Origin: Oligoflexia bacterium
Lineage (GTDB): Bacteria; Bdellovibrionota; Bdellovibrionia; JABDDW01
DNA length: 62,419 nt
Direction: 5' to 3'
Assembly: GCA_034439615.1 (NCBI GenBank)
Contig: JAWXAT010000041.1
Coordinates: forward strand, 1 to 62,419
Positions within the stretch are counted from its first letter, which is position 1. Every line of letters begins with the position of its first letter. The notes below the pieces were generated by a model. The model was not told where the DNA came from, searched no databases, and saw only the letters and a program-made list of their open reading frames with translations. Below are positions 54,587 to 62,419 of this stretch, in pieces. The position numbers and the translations under genes were made by a program.

Positions 54587-55828
54587 ATGAGAGCTTTTCT
54601 TTACCAAGGAAAAACATCAGGCGGTAAATTTATCAAGGGAGTCCTTGAGGCTAATAGTGAAATTGAAGCTCGAATTAAATTACGTGCACAAAGAATAATT
54701 CCACTAAAAGTTGTAGAGAAGGGTGTTGCTGCTGCTAAATCTGGCGGCGGTGGAAGTGCTTCAAATATTTTGGGTTATTTTGGGCTTGAGCCTTCAGTTA
54801 AAGCAAAAGATCTACAAGTTTTTACAAGGCAATTTGCCACCATGATCGCATCAGGAATACCGATTGTGCAATCAATTGAACTTTTGGCAAATCAAAGTGC
54901 GAGCCCGGTGCTCAAAGCAAGTTTGACTTCAGTTAAAGAAGGTCTTGAGAGTGGCAAACGCTTGGGTGATGCCTTAGAAGGCTGGCCGCGAGTTTTTAAC
55001 AGACTTTATGTGAGTCTTGTGCGAGCCGGAGAAGAGGGTGGTGTTTTAGATACCATCTTAAACAGACTAGCGCTTTATATTGAAAAGAGCGTAAAAATAA
55101 AAGCAAAGATTACCGGAGCCATGTGGTACCCAGCAGGAATTTTACTTGTTTCTGGTGTTGTCATCATGGCGCTTTTAACTTTTGTTATTCCTAAGTTTGA
55201 AGAACTTTTTAAAAGTTCCGGGCAAGAACTTCCGCAGCTTACTCAAATGGTCATCATAGCCAGTCATTTTGCGCAGTCTAATTTTATCTATATTATTTTT
55301 GCTGCTGTAGCATTCGTGATCTTTTTAAAACAGTATTATAATTCGCCAAAAGGCCGAGCTGTTATCGATATTATTCTAATTAAAGTTCCTATTATTGGGC
55401 CACTATTACAAAAAGGGGCCATTGCTAGATTCACCAGAACATTATCTACAATGTTAGGTTGTGGTGTGGGCATTATTGACGCGTTAGAAATATGTGCAAA
55501 CGTTGTTGATAACACAGTAGTTGAACGTGCCTTGCAAAAAGCAAAAATCGCAATTTCTGAGGGTAAAAGTATCACTCAACCCCTTGGCCAAGAGCCATAC
55601 ATTCCACAAATGGTTGTGCAAATGATTGGTGTTGGAGAAGCAACTGGTAGCCTTGATACCATGCTTGGTAAAATTGCAGATTTTTATGAAGATGAAATTG
55701 ATTATGCCGTAGGTGCATTAACGTCAATTATGGAACCCATAATGATGATCTTTCTTGGTAGTATCATCGCCGTATTAGTTGTGGCCATGTATCTCCCAAT
55801 CTTTAACTTGGCGAACATGGTCAAATGA
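54587..55828 (+). CDS. pilC: type IV pilus inner-membrane platform protein PilC
   Basis: The polytopic platform protein that couples the ATPases to pilin. Two GspF domains are visible, the first near 70-195 (FTRQFATMIASGIPIVQSIE) and the second near 275-400 (FTRTLSTMLGCGVGIIDALE). Membrane helices are near 180-205, 225-245 and 380-405. The length of 413 is typical. It starts three bases after pilT and overlaps pilS by four bases (ATGA). Confidence 0.95.
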   Translation: MRAFLYQGKTSGGKFIKGVLEANSEIEARIKLRAQRIIPLKVVEKGVAAAKSGGGGSASNILGYFGLEPSVKAKDLQVFTRQFATMIASGIPIVQSIELLANQSASPVLKASLTSVKEGLESGKRLGDALEGWPRVFNRLYVSLVRAGEEGGVLDTILNRLALYIEKSVKIKAKITGAMWYPAGILLVSGVVIMALLTFVIPKFEELFKSSGQELPQLTQMVIIASHFAQSNFIYIIFAAVAFVIFLKQYYNSPKGRAVIDIILIKVPIIGPLLQKGAIARFTRTLSTMLGCGVGIIDALEICANVVDNTVVERALQKAKIAISEGKSITQPLGQEPYIPQMVVQMIGVGEATGSLDTMLGKIADFYEDEIDYAVGALTSIMEPIMMIFLGSIIAVLVVAMYLPIFNLANMVK

Positions 55829-57513
55829 TAGGGCGCTGGAAAGAGATGAAGATTCCTGATCTTGAACAACACCGAGGCAGAACTTTGCTCATCATTGGTG
55901 TTAGGATCGCTTTTTTTCTATCTATCTTGGCGATCACCATTTTATATCAAATTAAATTAGCAACTTTTTTTAATACAGAAAGTCTATTCCCTTTTTATAC
56001 TTTATTGATCACTGCATTTTTACTTAATTCTGTTTACCTCTATTTCTTTGAAAAAACTCAGCGCCTCTGGTTGCCGACAGCATTTTTGTTTGTCTACGAT
56101 ACCATTTTCATTACAACGCTGATTTTAATCACAGGAATGCAGCAGTCGATTTTTTTATTCTTATACTTAGTTAATATTATTCTCTGTAGTTTTGTTTTTC
56201 AGCGCAAAGGCGCATTTTTAATCGCACTTTTCACGAGTTTATCTTTTAGTGTTATTTTGGTGTTTGGGCCCGAGCTTCACGGGCAAACTTTGTATTACGC
56301 TGTGGGGTTAAATAATCTAGCTTTTTTCTCAGTGGCGGCATTGAGTGGTTATCTCAGTGAGCAGCTGAATTTTATGGGTAATCAGCTCAATCTTAGAACT
56401 AAAGATATTAAAGCTCTTAAAGATATTAATAAAATCATCGTAGAGAACATCAACTCAGGTCTGATCACTTGTACTAAAAATTATGAAATATTATTAAGTA
56501 ATAAATCTGCATTAAAAATATTGGGCCTTTCAAATATCACGGGGCTTACCATAGATGAAGTATTCTCTGGGATGAAGCTTCACATACAACAAATGATGGA
56601 GAAAAAATCAAAAGACCATAATCTTGATAGTCGACTTGAAAGGCGTCACGTTTTGCCCGGTGGCGAACGTTTACTTTTAGGTTTGAGTATTTCTTCATTG
56701 ATGTCTGAAGACGATCAAGTAGATGGTTATATCATCATATTTCAAGATCTTACCGAAATTTTACGCTTAGAAAATACTGTGCGTAGACAGGAAAAACTTG
56801 CAGCCGTAGGTAAACTTGCAGCTGGTATTGCTCACGAGATTCGTAACCCGCTGGCAAGTATCAGTGGAAGTATTGAATTATTAAAAGACAGTGTTCAGCT
56901 TACTACCCCTGATCAGGTAAAGCTCATGGACATTGCACTTAAAGAAATTTCAAGACTCAATATGTTTATCACCGAGTTTTTAGCATTTGTACGCCCCGAA
57001 GATCGAATACTTGATGTCTGTAATGTTGATAATATTTTAAATGAAGTTTTAGACATGATTAAACTTAATAAAACTTTGCCCCAAAATATTTTACAAGTAA
57101 GAGATTTAAAATCTGGCATTTTTATCTCTGGTGATAAAAATAAATTAAAACAAGTATTCCTAAATTTAGTGATCAACGCTTATCAAGCAATGAATAATCG
57201 TGACCCAGCAAAACTTACGGTTCAGACATATGTAGAAGAAGATGTTTTAATAGTTAAGTTTCGAGACGTTGGTCATGGAATGTCAGATCAGACAATGAAG
57301 CGTTTATTTGAACCGTTTTTTACCACAAAGCCAAAAGGTACGGGCTTAGGTCTTGCGACAGTACATAAAATTCTTGAAATTCATGATGCTAAAATTTTTG
57401 TTGAAAGTCATGAGGGTCAAGGAACCGAATTTACGGTACAATTTCATCAGGTGATCAAGCAAAGTTCACACAGCTCAGGAGACCATAATGAAGGCCAGAA
57501 TACTGGTAGTTGA
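55825..57513 (+). CDS. pilS: PilS-type sensor histidine kinase
   Basis: The kinase of the PilS-PilR pair, which senses pilin in the membrane in Pseudomonas. About six membrane helices occupy residues 25-185. A PAS-like domain follows (about 205-315), then the H-box GIAHEIRNPLASISG near 335. The ATPase domain shows LVINAYQAM, DVGHGMS and GTGLGLATVHKI. It overlaps pilR by 26 bases. Its place behind pilC supports a role in pilin control. Confidence 0.9.
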   Translation: MIGRWKEMKIPDLEQHRGRTLLIIGVRIAFFLSILAITILYQIKLATFFNTESLFPFYTLLITAFLLNSVYLYFFEKTQRLWLPTAFLFVYDTIFITTLILITGMQQSIFLFLYLVNIILCSFVFQRKGAFLIALFTSLSFSVILVFGPELHGQTLYYAVGLNNLAFFSVAALSGYLSEQLNFMGNQLNLRTKDIKALKDINKIIVENINSGLITCTKNYEILLSNKSALKILGLSNITGLTIDEVFSGMKLHIQQMMEKKSKDHNLDSRLERRHVLPGGERLLLGLSISSLMSEDDQVDGYIIIFQDLTEILRLENTVRRQEKLAAVGKLAAGIAHEIRNPLASISGSIELLKDSVQLTTPDQVKLMDIALKEISRLNMFITEFLAFVRPEDRILDVCNVDNILNEVLDMIKLNKTLPQNILQVRDLKSGIFISGDKNKLKQVFLNLVINAYQAMNNRDPAKLTVQTYVEEDVLIVKFRDVGHGMSDQTMKRLFEPFFTTKPKGTGLGLATVHKILEIHDAKIFVESHEGQGTEFTVQFHQVIKQSSHSSGDHNEGQNTGS

Positions 57514-58897
57514 CGACGAAGAAAGCATTCGCGAATTTTTAGATATCATGTTGAAAAAAGAGGGCTACGAAGTAACTCTTGCCGAAGATGGTAAGCGTGC
57601 TCAAGAGCTCATGAAGAAAAAAAGTTTTAATATGGTCATCTCAGATCTGCAGATGCCCAATGTCACTGGAATTGAGCTTCTAAAATCTACCAAAGAACTC
57701 AGCGAAGATATTGTGTTTATGATTATCACTGCATTTGGTACAACAGAGACTGCTGTTGAAGCCATGAAACTTGGCGCTTACGATTACATCACCAAACCAT
57801 TTAAAATAGATGAAGTAAGAATTCTCATCAACAATGCTTTAAAAAGTAAACGCCTTGAATCAGAGAACATTCAACTTAGAAAAGAACTTAAAAAAGAAAA
57901 TAGCTATGCAAGTATTATTGGTAATAGCTCAGCCATGCATAAGATCTTTGATCTTATTCAAAGAGTTTCTCAGACAGCGACCAACGTTTTAATCACAGGT
58001 GAATCAGGTACTGGTAAAGAGCTTATTGCAAAAGCGGTACATTATAATGGCCCACTTAAAGATAGACCCTTTGTAACTGTAAACTGCGGAGCTATTCCTG
58101 AAAATTTGATGGAAAGCGAAATGTTCGGCCATAAAAAAGGCTCATTCACGGGTGCTCACATAGATAAAATGGGTCTCTTTGAAGTAGCTAATGGCGGAAC
58201 CTTATTCTTAGACGAAATCGGTGAATTGCCTTTGAGCATTCAAGTTAAACTTTTGCGCTCAATACAAGAGCGAGTGATTAGAATGGTTGGCGGCACTGAT
58301 GATATAAAAGTAGATGTGCGCATCGTAGCTGCAACAAATAGAAATCTTGAAGATTTCGTCAAGCAAGGTGGGTTTAGAGAAGATCTTTATTATCGCCTCA
58401 ATGTTATTCTTATTAAAGCTCCTTCACTGCGCGAGCGCCGTGAAGACATTCCAATCTTAGCGAAGCATTTTTTAGATAAGTACAATAGTAGGCTCAGTAA
58501 AGAAGTGAAATCCATTAGCGATGACGCCATGGAAATACTTAAAAAATATGATTATCCAGGCAATGTTCGTGAGCTTGAAAATATTATTGAGCGCACAGTG
58601 GCCCTTGAAGCAGGTGCTACAATTTTACCTGAGAGCTTGCCACCTATGGTGACAACATCCAACGGTAATAGAAAACTCGTATCAGCTTACGATATCGATG
58701 TAACTGATGAGGGTTTAGATCTAGAAAAAGTCGTTGGCCAAATTGAAAAAGAAATTTTGATTAAAGCGATCCACAGAGCGAGCGGTGTGAAGAAGAAAGC
58801 CGCTAAGCTTTTAGGCATCACTTTTAGATCTATGCGCTACAGAGTTGAAAAGTACGGCCTCTCAGGCCCAGGTGATGAAGACCTTGTAGACGATTAA
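57488..58897 (+). CDS. pilR: PilR-type sigma-54-dependent response regulator
   Basis: The activator of pilin transcription. The receiver has D53 in MVISDLQMP. The AAA+ domain has Walker A GESGTGKE and the loop GSFTGA, common in PilR. The C-terminal Fis-type helix-turn-helix (GVKKKAAKLLGITFRSMRYRVEKYG) is present. It is the last gene of the pilB operon and is followed by a strong terminator. A candidate sigma-54 promoter lies upstream of pilA, its expected target. Confidence 0.93.
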   Translation: MKARILVVDDEESIREFLDIMLKKEGYEVTLAEDGKRAQELMKKKSFNMVISDLQMPNVTGIELLKSTKELSEDIVFMIITAFGTTETAVEAMKLGAYDYITKPFKIDEVRILINNALKSKRLESENIQLRKELKKENSYASIIGNSSAMHKIFDLIQRVSQTATNVLITGESGTGKELIAKAVHYNGPLKDRPFVTVNCGAIPENLMESEMFGHKKGSFTGAHIDKMGLFEVANGGTLFLDEIGELPLSIQVKLLRSIQERVIRMVGGTDDIKVDVRIVAATNRNLEDFVKQGGFREDLYYRLNVILIKAPSLRERREDIPILAKHFLDKYNSRLSKEVKSISDDAMEILKKYDYPGNVRELENIIERTVALEAGATILPESLPPMVTTSNGNRKLVSAYDIDVTDEGLDLEKVVGQIEKEILIKAIHRASGVKKKAAKLLGITFRSMRYRVEKYGLSGPGDEDLVDD

Positions 58898-58908
58898 GAT
58901 GCATTTGA

Positions 58909-58929
58909 GGTCACCTCGGTGACCTTTTT
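58909..58929 (+). terminator. intrinsic terminator of the pilBTCSR operon
   Basis: GGTCAC and GTGACC form a stem around the loop CTCG, followed by five T. It lies 12 bases after the pilR stop and separates the regulatory operon from pilA. Confidence 0.85.
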
Positions 58930-59122
58930 GGGCAAAACTAAGGCCCAGCTTAAGCTTTTAAATGGCCATATTTAACAAACGGTAGATATTTCGTTAGTTT
59001 AGGATGATGTCGAAGTTTTAGGCAGGAAGCCAAATTAGGGTATTTTAAGGTTTCAAATCTAATATAGAGCTTCTCATCCTAAACAGCAGTTCCAAATTTT
59101 GTAATGATTTCAATGACTGTGT

Positions 59123-59138
59123 TGGTACGGGCATTGAA
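59123..59138 (+). promoter_or_regulatory. candidate sigma-54 promoter of pilA
   Basis: TGGTACGGGCATTGAA resembles the -24/-12 consensus TGGCACN5TTGCA, with GG and the second element in the correct spacing. The -12 GC is GA here, so the match is imperfect. Transcription would start near 59150, leaving a leader of about 70 bases. PilR upstream is a sigma-54 activator, which supports the call. Confidence 0.45.
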
Positions 59139-59221
59139 CTATGTAAAGGGCAAGGGGCGTAGGGGATGATGCAACATAAGCATATCCACTCGCATATTAA
59201 AAACTTAACGGGAGGATACGT

Positions 59222-59764
59222 ATGTTGACCAATCAAAAAGGTTTCTCGCTTATCGAACTTATGATCGTAGTTGCGATCATCGGTATCTTATCAGCGATCG
59301 CTATTCCAAATTATACCAAGTTCCAATTAAAGGCTAAACAATCAGAAGCTAAGGCTAGCTTGAGCGGTGTTTATACTGCTGAAAAATCATTTCATGCAGA
59401 ATACAGCACATTCACTGGTCACTTTGATGCCATTGGTTTTGCTCCTGATGGCCGTATGAATTACGGTATCGGATTTGCTGCTGCTGGCGCTGCTCCTCCG
59501 ACTGGAGCTCCTGCTGGTACTAATACCTGTTTTCAAACGGCAACCGCTGCAGGTGCCTGTTTAGCTGTAGCTTCATGCCAAGCTAATTTTAATAACTGGA
59601 CTTGTACGGCCATTGTTCAGCCACCATTAGCAGCAAATACTGTTGATCCCGGGGCTAACGTATTTCAAGCAGCAGCTTCTGCGAATCTCTTAGGTTCTGG
59701 TATTTTTGATGTTTGGACCATGACTCAGAATCGTGTTTTGACCAACGCAGTAAGCGGTATCTAA
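59222..59764 (+). CDS. pilA: type IV pilin PilA
   Basis: The major pilin. A seven-residue leader (MLTNQKG) precedes the prepilin peptidase site G^FSLIELMIVV, with Glu at position 5 of the mature chain and a hydrophobic helix to about residue 30. The rest is a small globular domain rich in Ala. Four Cys (TCFQ, ACLA, SCQA, TCTA) in 30 residues may form disulfides. GGGAGG lies just before the ATG. The pilin is about 173 residues when mature. It is separate from the pilB operon and is probably controlled by PilS-PilR. Confidence 0.95.
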   Translation: MLTNQKGFSLIELMIVVAIIGILSAIAIPNYTKFQLKAKQSEAKASLSGVYTAEKSFHAEYSTFTGHFDAIGFAPDGRMNYGIGFAAAGAAPPTGAPAGTNTCFQTATAAGACLAVASCQANFNNWTCTAIVQPPLAANTVDPGANVFQAAASANLLGSGIFDVWTMTQNRVLTNAVSGI

Positions 59765-59771
59765 TTTTGCA

Positions 59772-60503
59772 ATGTTAATTACGGATCAAGTCAATAGGAG
59801 AGAGGGTAAAATCTCTCTCCTTTTTTTTAGTCAGTGCCTACTCGTCGCAATTGCGATCTTCACTATTTTATTTTTACCGTCAGATTTTAAGAAAAAAAAT
59901 CGTGATACAAGAATTACTTTAAAAGGCGAGTTGCTCTCTCATTTATCATTGGGTTTTAAACTCATTGTTTCAGATTTTATTTGGATACGTCTTGTACAAG
60001 AAATTGATTATCGTGAATTAAAATCAGTTTCAAAAGGCTGGGCTTTTCAGATGCTTGATTCTGTTACAACTCTTGATCCACGCTACCATACTGCTTATAC
60101 AACGGGAGTTACAGTTTTATCTATTTTAGTTCAAGATGTAGAAGGTGCCAGTATTTTGTATGATCGAGCAGTACAAAATTACCCCACACATTGGCCACTC
60201 CTGTATAGAGCCGCTTATCATAATCTTTATGAAGTAGGAGATTGTCCTAAAGCTGCAGGGCTTTTATACAAAGCCGGACTTCATGGGGCGCCAAATTGGG
60301 TGAATTCTCTCGCCAGTCGCCTCTATGTTCGTTCCGGTCAATTTGAATTAGCAAGGGGTGTGCTTATAGATGCACTGAAAAGATTTGAAGGAACCGAATT
60401 AGAACCTCGCTTAAAAGATCGTTTAAAAGAACTTGAAGAAGCTGAAAAACAACCTGTGACACTGAAAAATCAAACCAAACAATGCAAGCCACCTACAAAC
60501 TAA
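59772..60503 (+). CDS. membrane-anchored TPR-like protein downstream of pilA
   Basis: A 243-residue protein with one N-terminal membrane helix (about 16-36, SLLFFSQCLLVAIAIFTILFL) and a helical C-terminal domain with repeats resembling tetratricopeptides (GVTVLSILVQDVEGASILYD, GLHGAPNWVNSLASRLYVRSG). The ATG has no ribosome binding site and lies seven bases after the pilA stop. The pilA terminator falls inside its first 20 codons, so expression should depend on readthrough. A decayed second copy follows. It may assist the pilus or pilin; that is inference from position. Confidence 0.75.
   Translation: MLITDQVNRREGKISLLFFSQCLLVAIAIFTILFLPSDFKKKNRDTRITLKGELLSHLSLGFKLIVSDFIWIRLVQEIDYRELKSVSKGWAFQMLDSVTTLDPRYHTAYTTGVTVLSILVQDVEGASILYDRAVQNYPTHWPLLYRAAYHNLYEVGDCPKAAGLLYKAGLHGAPNWVNSLASRLYVRSGQFELARGVLIDALKRFEGTELEPRLKDRLKELEEAEKQPVTLKNQTKQCKPPTN
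59797..59828 (+). terminator. pilA intrinsic terminator, inside the next gene
   Basis: GGAGAGAG and CTCTCTCC form a perfect eight-base stem with an eight-base loop, followed by eight T. It lies 33 bases after the pilA stop. It overlaps codons about 9-19 of the following gene. Confidence 0.85.
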
Positions 60504-60632
60504 TGCCCACATGACAAATCCCCATCTATAATCAAATTTAAATTTTAAGCAAGATCAACTTTAAATGACACTTGGACAATCAATGAGGCTAGAACTCTTA
60601 CAAACACAGTTTCAGGTATCTAAGATTTGATC

Positions 60633-61365
60633 ATGAATATGCAATTAGTGAATCGGGGGAGAATTTAAAAAATTTCTCTCTCGGTTTTTTTCGCATCACA
60701 GGATTAATTTTAGCATTCACACTCATTCTAAATCTTTCCAACATCACGGTGAAATCAAAGCGTGATCAAAGATATGTTTCAAACCCTGAGGTGTTACAAC
60801 ATCTCGTTCTCGGCTTTAAATTGATTACTGCCGACTCGAATTTAAATTGATCACAGCCGATATGTTTTGGGTTCGCTTGATTCAAGAAATTGATTACAAA
60901 GAATCAGCACCAACATCAAAAGGGTGGGAGTATCGCATGCTTGATACAATCACAACGCTTGATCCTCGATACAAAATCGTTTATCGCGCAGGTGCGACAG
61001 TTTTAAGTGTTGTTGTTCAAGATGTTCAAGGGGCTACTGCACTTTATGAAAAAGGCGTGAAACAGTTTCCTGATGACTGGAGCCTTTTATATCGTGCTGG
61101 CTATCATTCTTTGTTTGAAGAAAAAAACTGCGTTCGTGCTGCAGAATTATTAAATCAAGCTGTTGCGCACGGTGCACCTTCGTGGCTTTCATCACTTGTC
61201 AGTCGATTATACGAAGGTTCAGGTCAGTATGAAATCGCACGTGGTGTACTTGTTGATGCCTTAAAAAGGTTTGAAGGTACCGATGTAGAAAAGCGCCTTC
61301 AAGAACGTCTCACCGAACTCGAAAATCAAAATCGCCTAAGTACAAATAAAATTCAATGTAAGTGA
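60633..61365 (+). pseudogene. decayed copy of the TPR-like gene downstream of pilA
   Basis: This is homologous to the preceding gene but is broken. From ATG 60633 the frame meets TAA at 60666. A second frame carries the membrane segment (GFFRITGLILAFTLILNL) to LGFKLITAD and then meets TGA at 60848. A third carries the intact C-terminal domain from about 60847 (LITADMFWVRLIQEIDYKE) to the TGA at 61363. The second break is caused by a 26-base imperfect tandem duplication (60815-60840, then 60841-60860). The hairpin and T-run near the start are kept. The C-terminal piece could still be made from TTG 60847. Confidence 0.8.
60815..60860 (+). repeat. imperfect tandem duplication that breaks the reading frame
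   Basis: A 26-base unit starting TTTAAATTGATTACTGCCGA is followed by a second partial unit, TTTAAATTGATCACAGCCGA, with 18 of 20 bases the same. Twenty-six is not a multiple of three, so the frame shifts. Removing one unit restores GFKLITADMFWVRL as in the intact paralogue. Confidence 0.85.
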
Positions 61366-61766
61366 TTCAAGCAACTGGTCCCGGGACCAGTTGGGCTAAA
61401 TAATCAGAAATCCGTCATCTAAACCTGTCATCAAAAATTAAGTACAGTTTAACCAACCCCTCAGTTATTGGGCATAAGCGAAAATTAAATGCAATTTAAG
61501 TATTTTTAATTTTGCGCTCATTTCCCATATTTGTCGTAGTGCTTGAAAAATATATCTCGGAGGCGCGCGCATATTTGAATCCCTGAGCTTTTCTATATTG
61601 CGAAAATGATTTTTGAAAAAATTGATTTACTCAAGACCTAAGAGCTTTACAGCTTAAATAATCAACATCAAAAACCCATGCTATAAGTTATTAAAATCTT
61701 CGGTGCAGATAAGCTAAAGGATTATTTTAATAAGCGTAAAAAAATCATTTTCTGAGGAGGTTGTTT
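61366..61766. other. intergenic region before the repeat-containing gene
   Basis: About 400 bases without a gene I can support. It begins with a 22-base perfect palindrome. The rest is AT-rich and should hold the promoter of the next gene, but no clear -35/-10 pair was seen. Confidence 0.5.
61372..61393. repeat. 22-bp perfect palindrome
   Basis: The sequence CAACTGGTCCC is followed immediately by its reverse complement. It lies seven bases after the decayed gene's stop. It could be a regulator site or an incomplete terminator; there is no T-run after it. Confidence 0.9.
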
Positions 61767-62419
61767 ATGAATCCCATTCACCATAGAGCGCTTCAAGCGG
61801 TTGCCAAATTTAAAACCAGTGAATCTGACCTCATCGATATTATCCAAGAGATCGATCACGAAAAATCTTACCGTGAAAAGGGGTTCACCAGCTCCTATGA
61901 TTATTGTCTCAAGTTTTTAAAGTTATCTGATTCTACATCATTTAATCTAATCGCTATTGCTAGGAAATCTCAGAAAATTCCAGAACTCAAGCAGGCTATC
62001 AAAGATAATCTTATTACAGTCTCTAATGCTAAAAAGATCACATCAGTCATTACAGCTGAAAATAAAAACCACTGGTTGGCTTTAGCTCAAACTCTGCCTA
62101 AAGCGAAGCTTGAAAAAGAAGTGGCACGCGTTAACCCTAAAATACTCACTCCAGAAAAGATCAAATACGTGAGCGAAAATCGCCTGAAGCTTGAACTTGG
62201 CATAACAGAAGAACTCATGAATGATCTAAAACGCGCTCAAGAGATTTTATCTCAAAAAACAAAAGCTCATGCCACCATCGAAGAGGTTTTGGGAAAAGTT
62301 TTGAAAGCCTATCTTGAAAATGAAGATCCACTTGAGAAAGCAAAGCGTGCTCAAAATGCTAAGACGGATCAAAATGCTGAGAAGGATCAAAATGCTGAGA
62401 AGGATCAAAATGCTGAGAA
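61767..62419 (+). CDS. HNH-endonuclease-like protein, N-terminal part (runs off the window)
   Basis: The frame is open from the ATG, which has a GAGGAGG site, to the window's end, giving at least 217 residues. The N-terminal domain (about 1-185) is helical, with LIDIIQEIDHEKSYREKGFT, SSYDYCLKFLKLSDSTSFN and a long helix LGITEELMNDLKRAQEIL. This layout resembles the N-terminal part of HNH nuclease-type proteins common in Bdellovibrio-like bacteria. The nuclease domain itself, if present, lies beyond the window. The last residues are repeats of DQNAEK. The assignment rests on memory of the family. Confidence 0.6.
   Translation, partial: MNPIHHRALQAVAKFKTSESDLIDIIQEIDHEKSYREKGFTSSYDYCLKFLKLSDSTSFNLIAIARKSQKIPELKQAIKDNLITVSNAKKITSVITAENKNHWLALAQTLPKAKLEKEVARVNPKILTPEKIKYVSENRLKLELGITEELMNDLKRAQEILSQKTKAHATIEEVLGKVLKAYLENEDPLEKAKRAQNAKTDQNAEKDQNAEKDQNAE
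62349..62419 (+). repeat. 18-bp tandem repeats encoding DQNAEK
   Basis: Units of GATCAAAATGCTGAGAAG start at 62367, 62385 and 62403 (the last cut by the window end), with a degenerate unit at 62349-62366. The array keeps the frame and may continue beyond the window. Confidence 0.92.

Larger units (their letters stand above)
58898..59221. other. pilR-pilA intergenic region
   Basis: About 320 bases with no protein gene. It holds the pilR terminator, a region where PilR could bind, the candidate sigma-54 promoter and the pilA leader with a GGGAGG ribosome binding site. Confidence 0.6.

Overview
The window reads as a chromosomal segment of a Gram-negative, AT-rich bacterium, most likely a member of the Bdellovibrionota (Bdellovibrio-like). 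That placement is inference from gene content: a dense set of lipid A, Bam and Lol genes, a complete type IV pilus operon with PilS/PilR, many secreted proteases and lipoproteins whose lipobox reads like FQNCG, two lytic transglycosylases, and a repeat-bearing protein resembling the HNH-nuclease family common in that group. Frequent TTG and GTG starts and many 4-bp gene overlaps are seen throughout.

Region 1 (1-611) is the 3' end of a 23S rRNA gene, a 5S rRNA gene and their terminator. Region 2 (662-2905) holds a convergent pair for dTDP-4-amino-4,6-dideoxy sugars (WecE-like aminotransferase and RfbB). It is followed by about 690 bp without a convincing protein gene, ending in an intrinsic terminator, which may encode a structured RNA. 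Region 3 (3596-13243) is accessory. It holds lipoproteins, a matrixin-like protease, an unusual coiled-coil protein with a C-terminal Hsp20 domain, a zinc-finger protein with a duplicated domain, an RDD membrane protein whose gene overlaps a convergent neighbour by 197 bp, and an SLT-type muramidase. Region 4 (13240-30263) mixes housekeeping genes (mutS2, lnt, slt, mazG, a 7TM-HD phosphohydrolase) with a giant astacin-like lipoprotein, a subtilisin-like protease and unknown secreted proteins.

Region 5 (30404-46471) is one long run of plus-strand envelope genes: ybeY, prfB (with its programmed +1 frameshift), lolC/E, lolD, bamA, skp, lpxD, fabZ, lpxA, a Gfo/Idh oxidoreductase, lpxB, lpxK, an LpxL-type acyltransferase, a DUF3108 lipoprotein and two glycosyltransferases. 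Together these insert outer-membrane proteins, release lipoproteins and build lipid A and core. The oxidoreductase between lpxA and lpxB is a good candidate for GnnA, which would make a 2,3-diamino lipid A. Region 6 (46491-51722) has a CHASE2 histidine kinase with an NtrC-type regulator, ribF, and an AroE-like protein lacking catalytic motifs.

Region 7 (51813-61365) is the pilus locus: pilB-pilT-pilC-pilS-pilR, a terminator, then pilA behind a candidate sigma-54 promoter. PilA is followed by a membrane gene whose first codons contain the pilA terminator, and by a decayed second copy of that gene. The window ends inside a repeat-containing gene of the HNH-nuclease type. No CRISPR array, insertion sequence, prophage or tRNA was seen. 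The best candidates for something undescribed are the structured intergenic RNA, the coiled-coil/Hsp20 fusion, the duplicated-domain zinc protein, and the terminator embedded in the gene after pilA.
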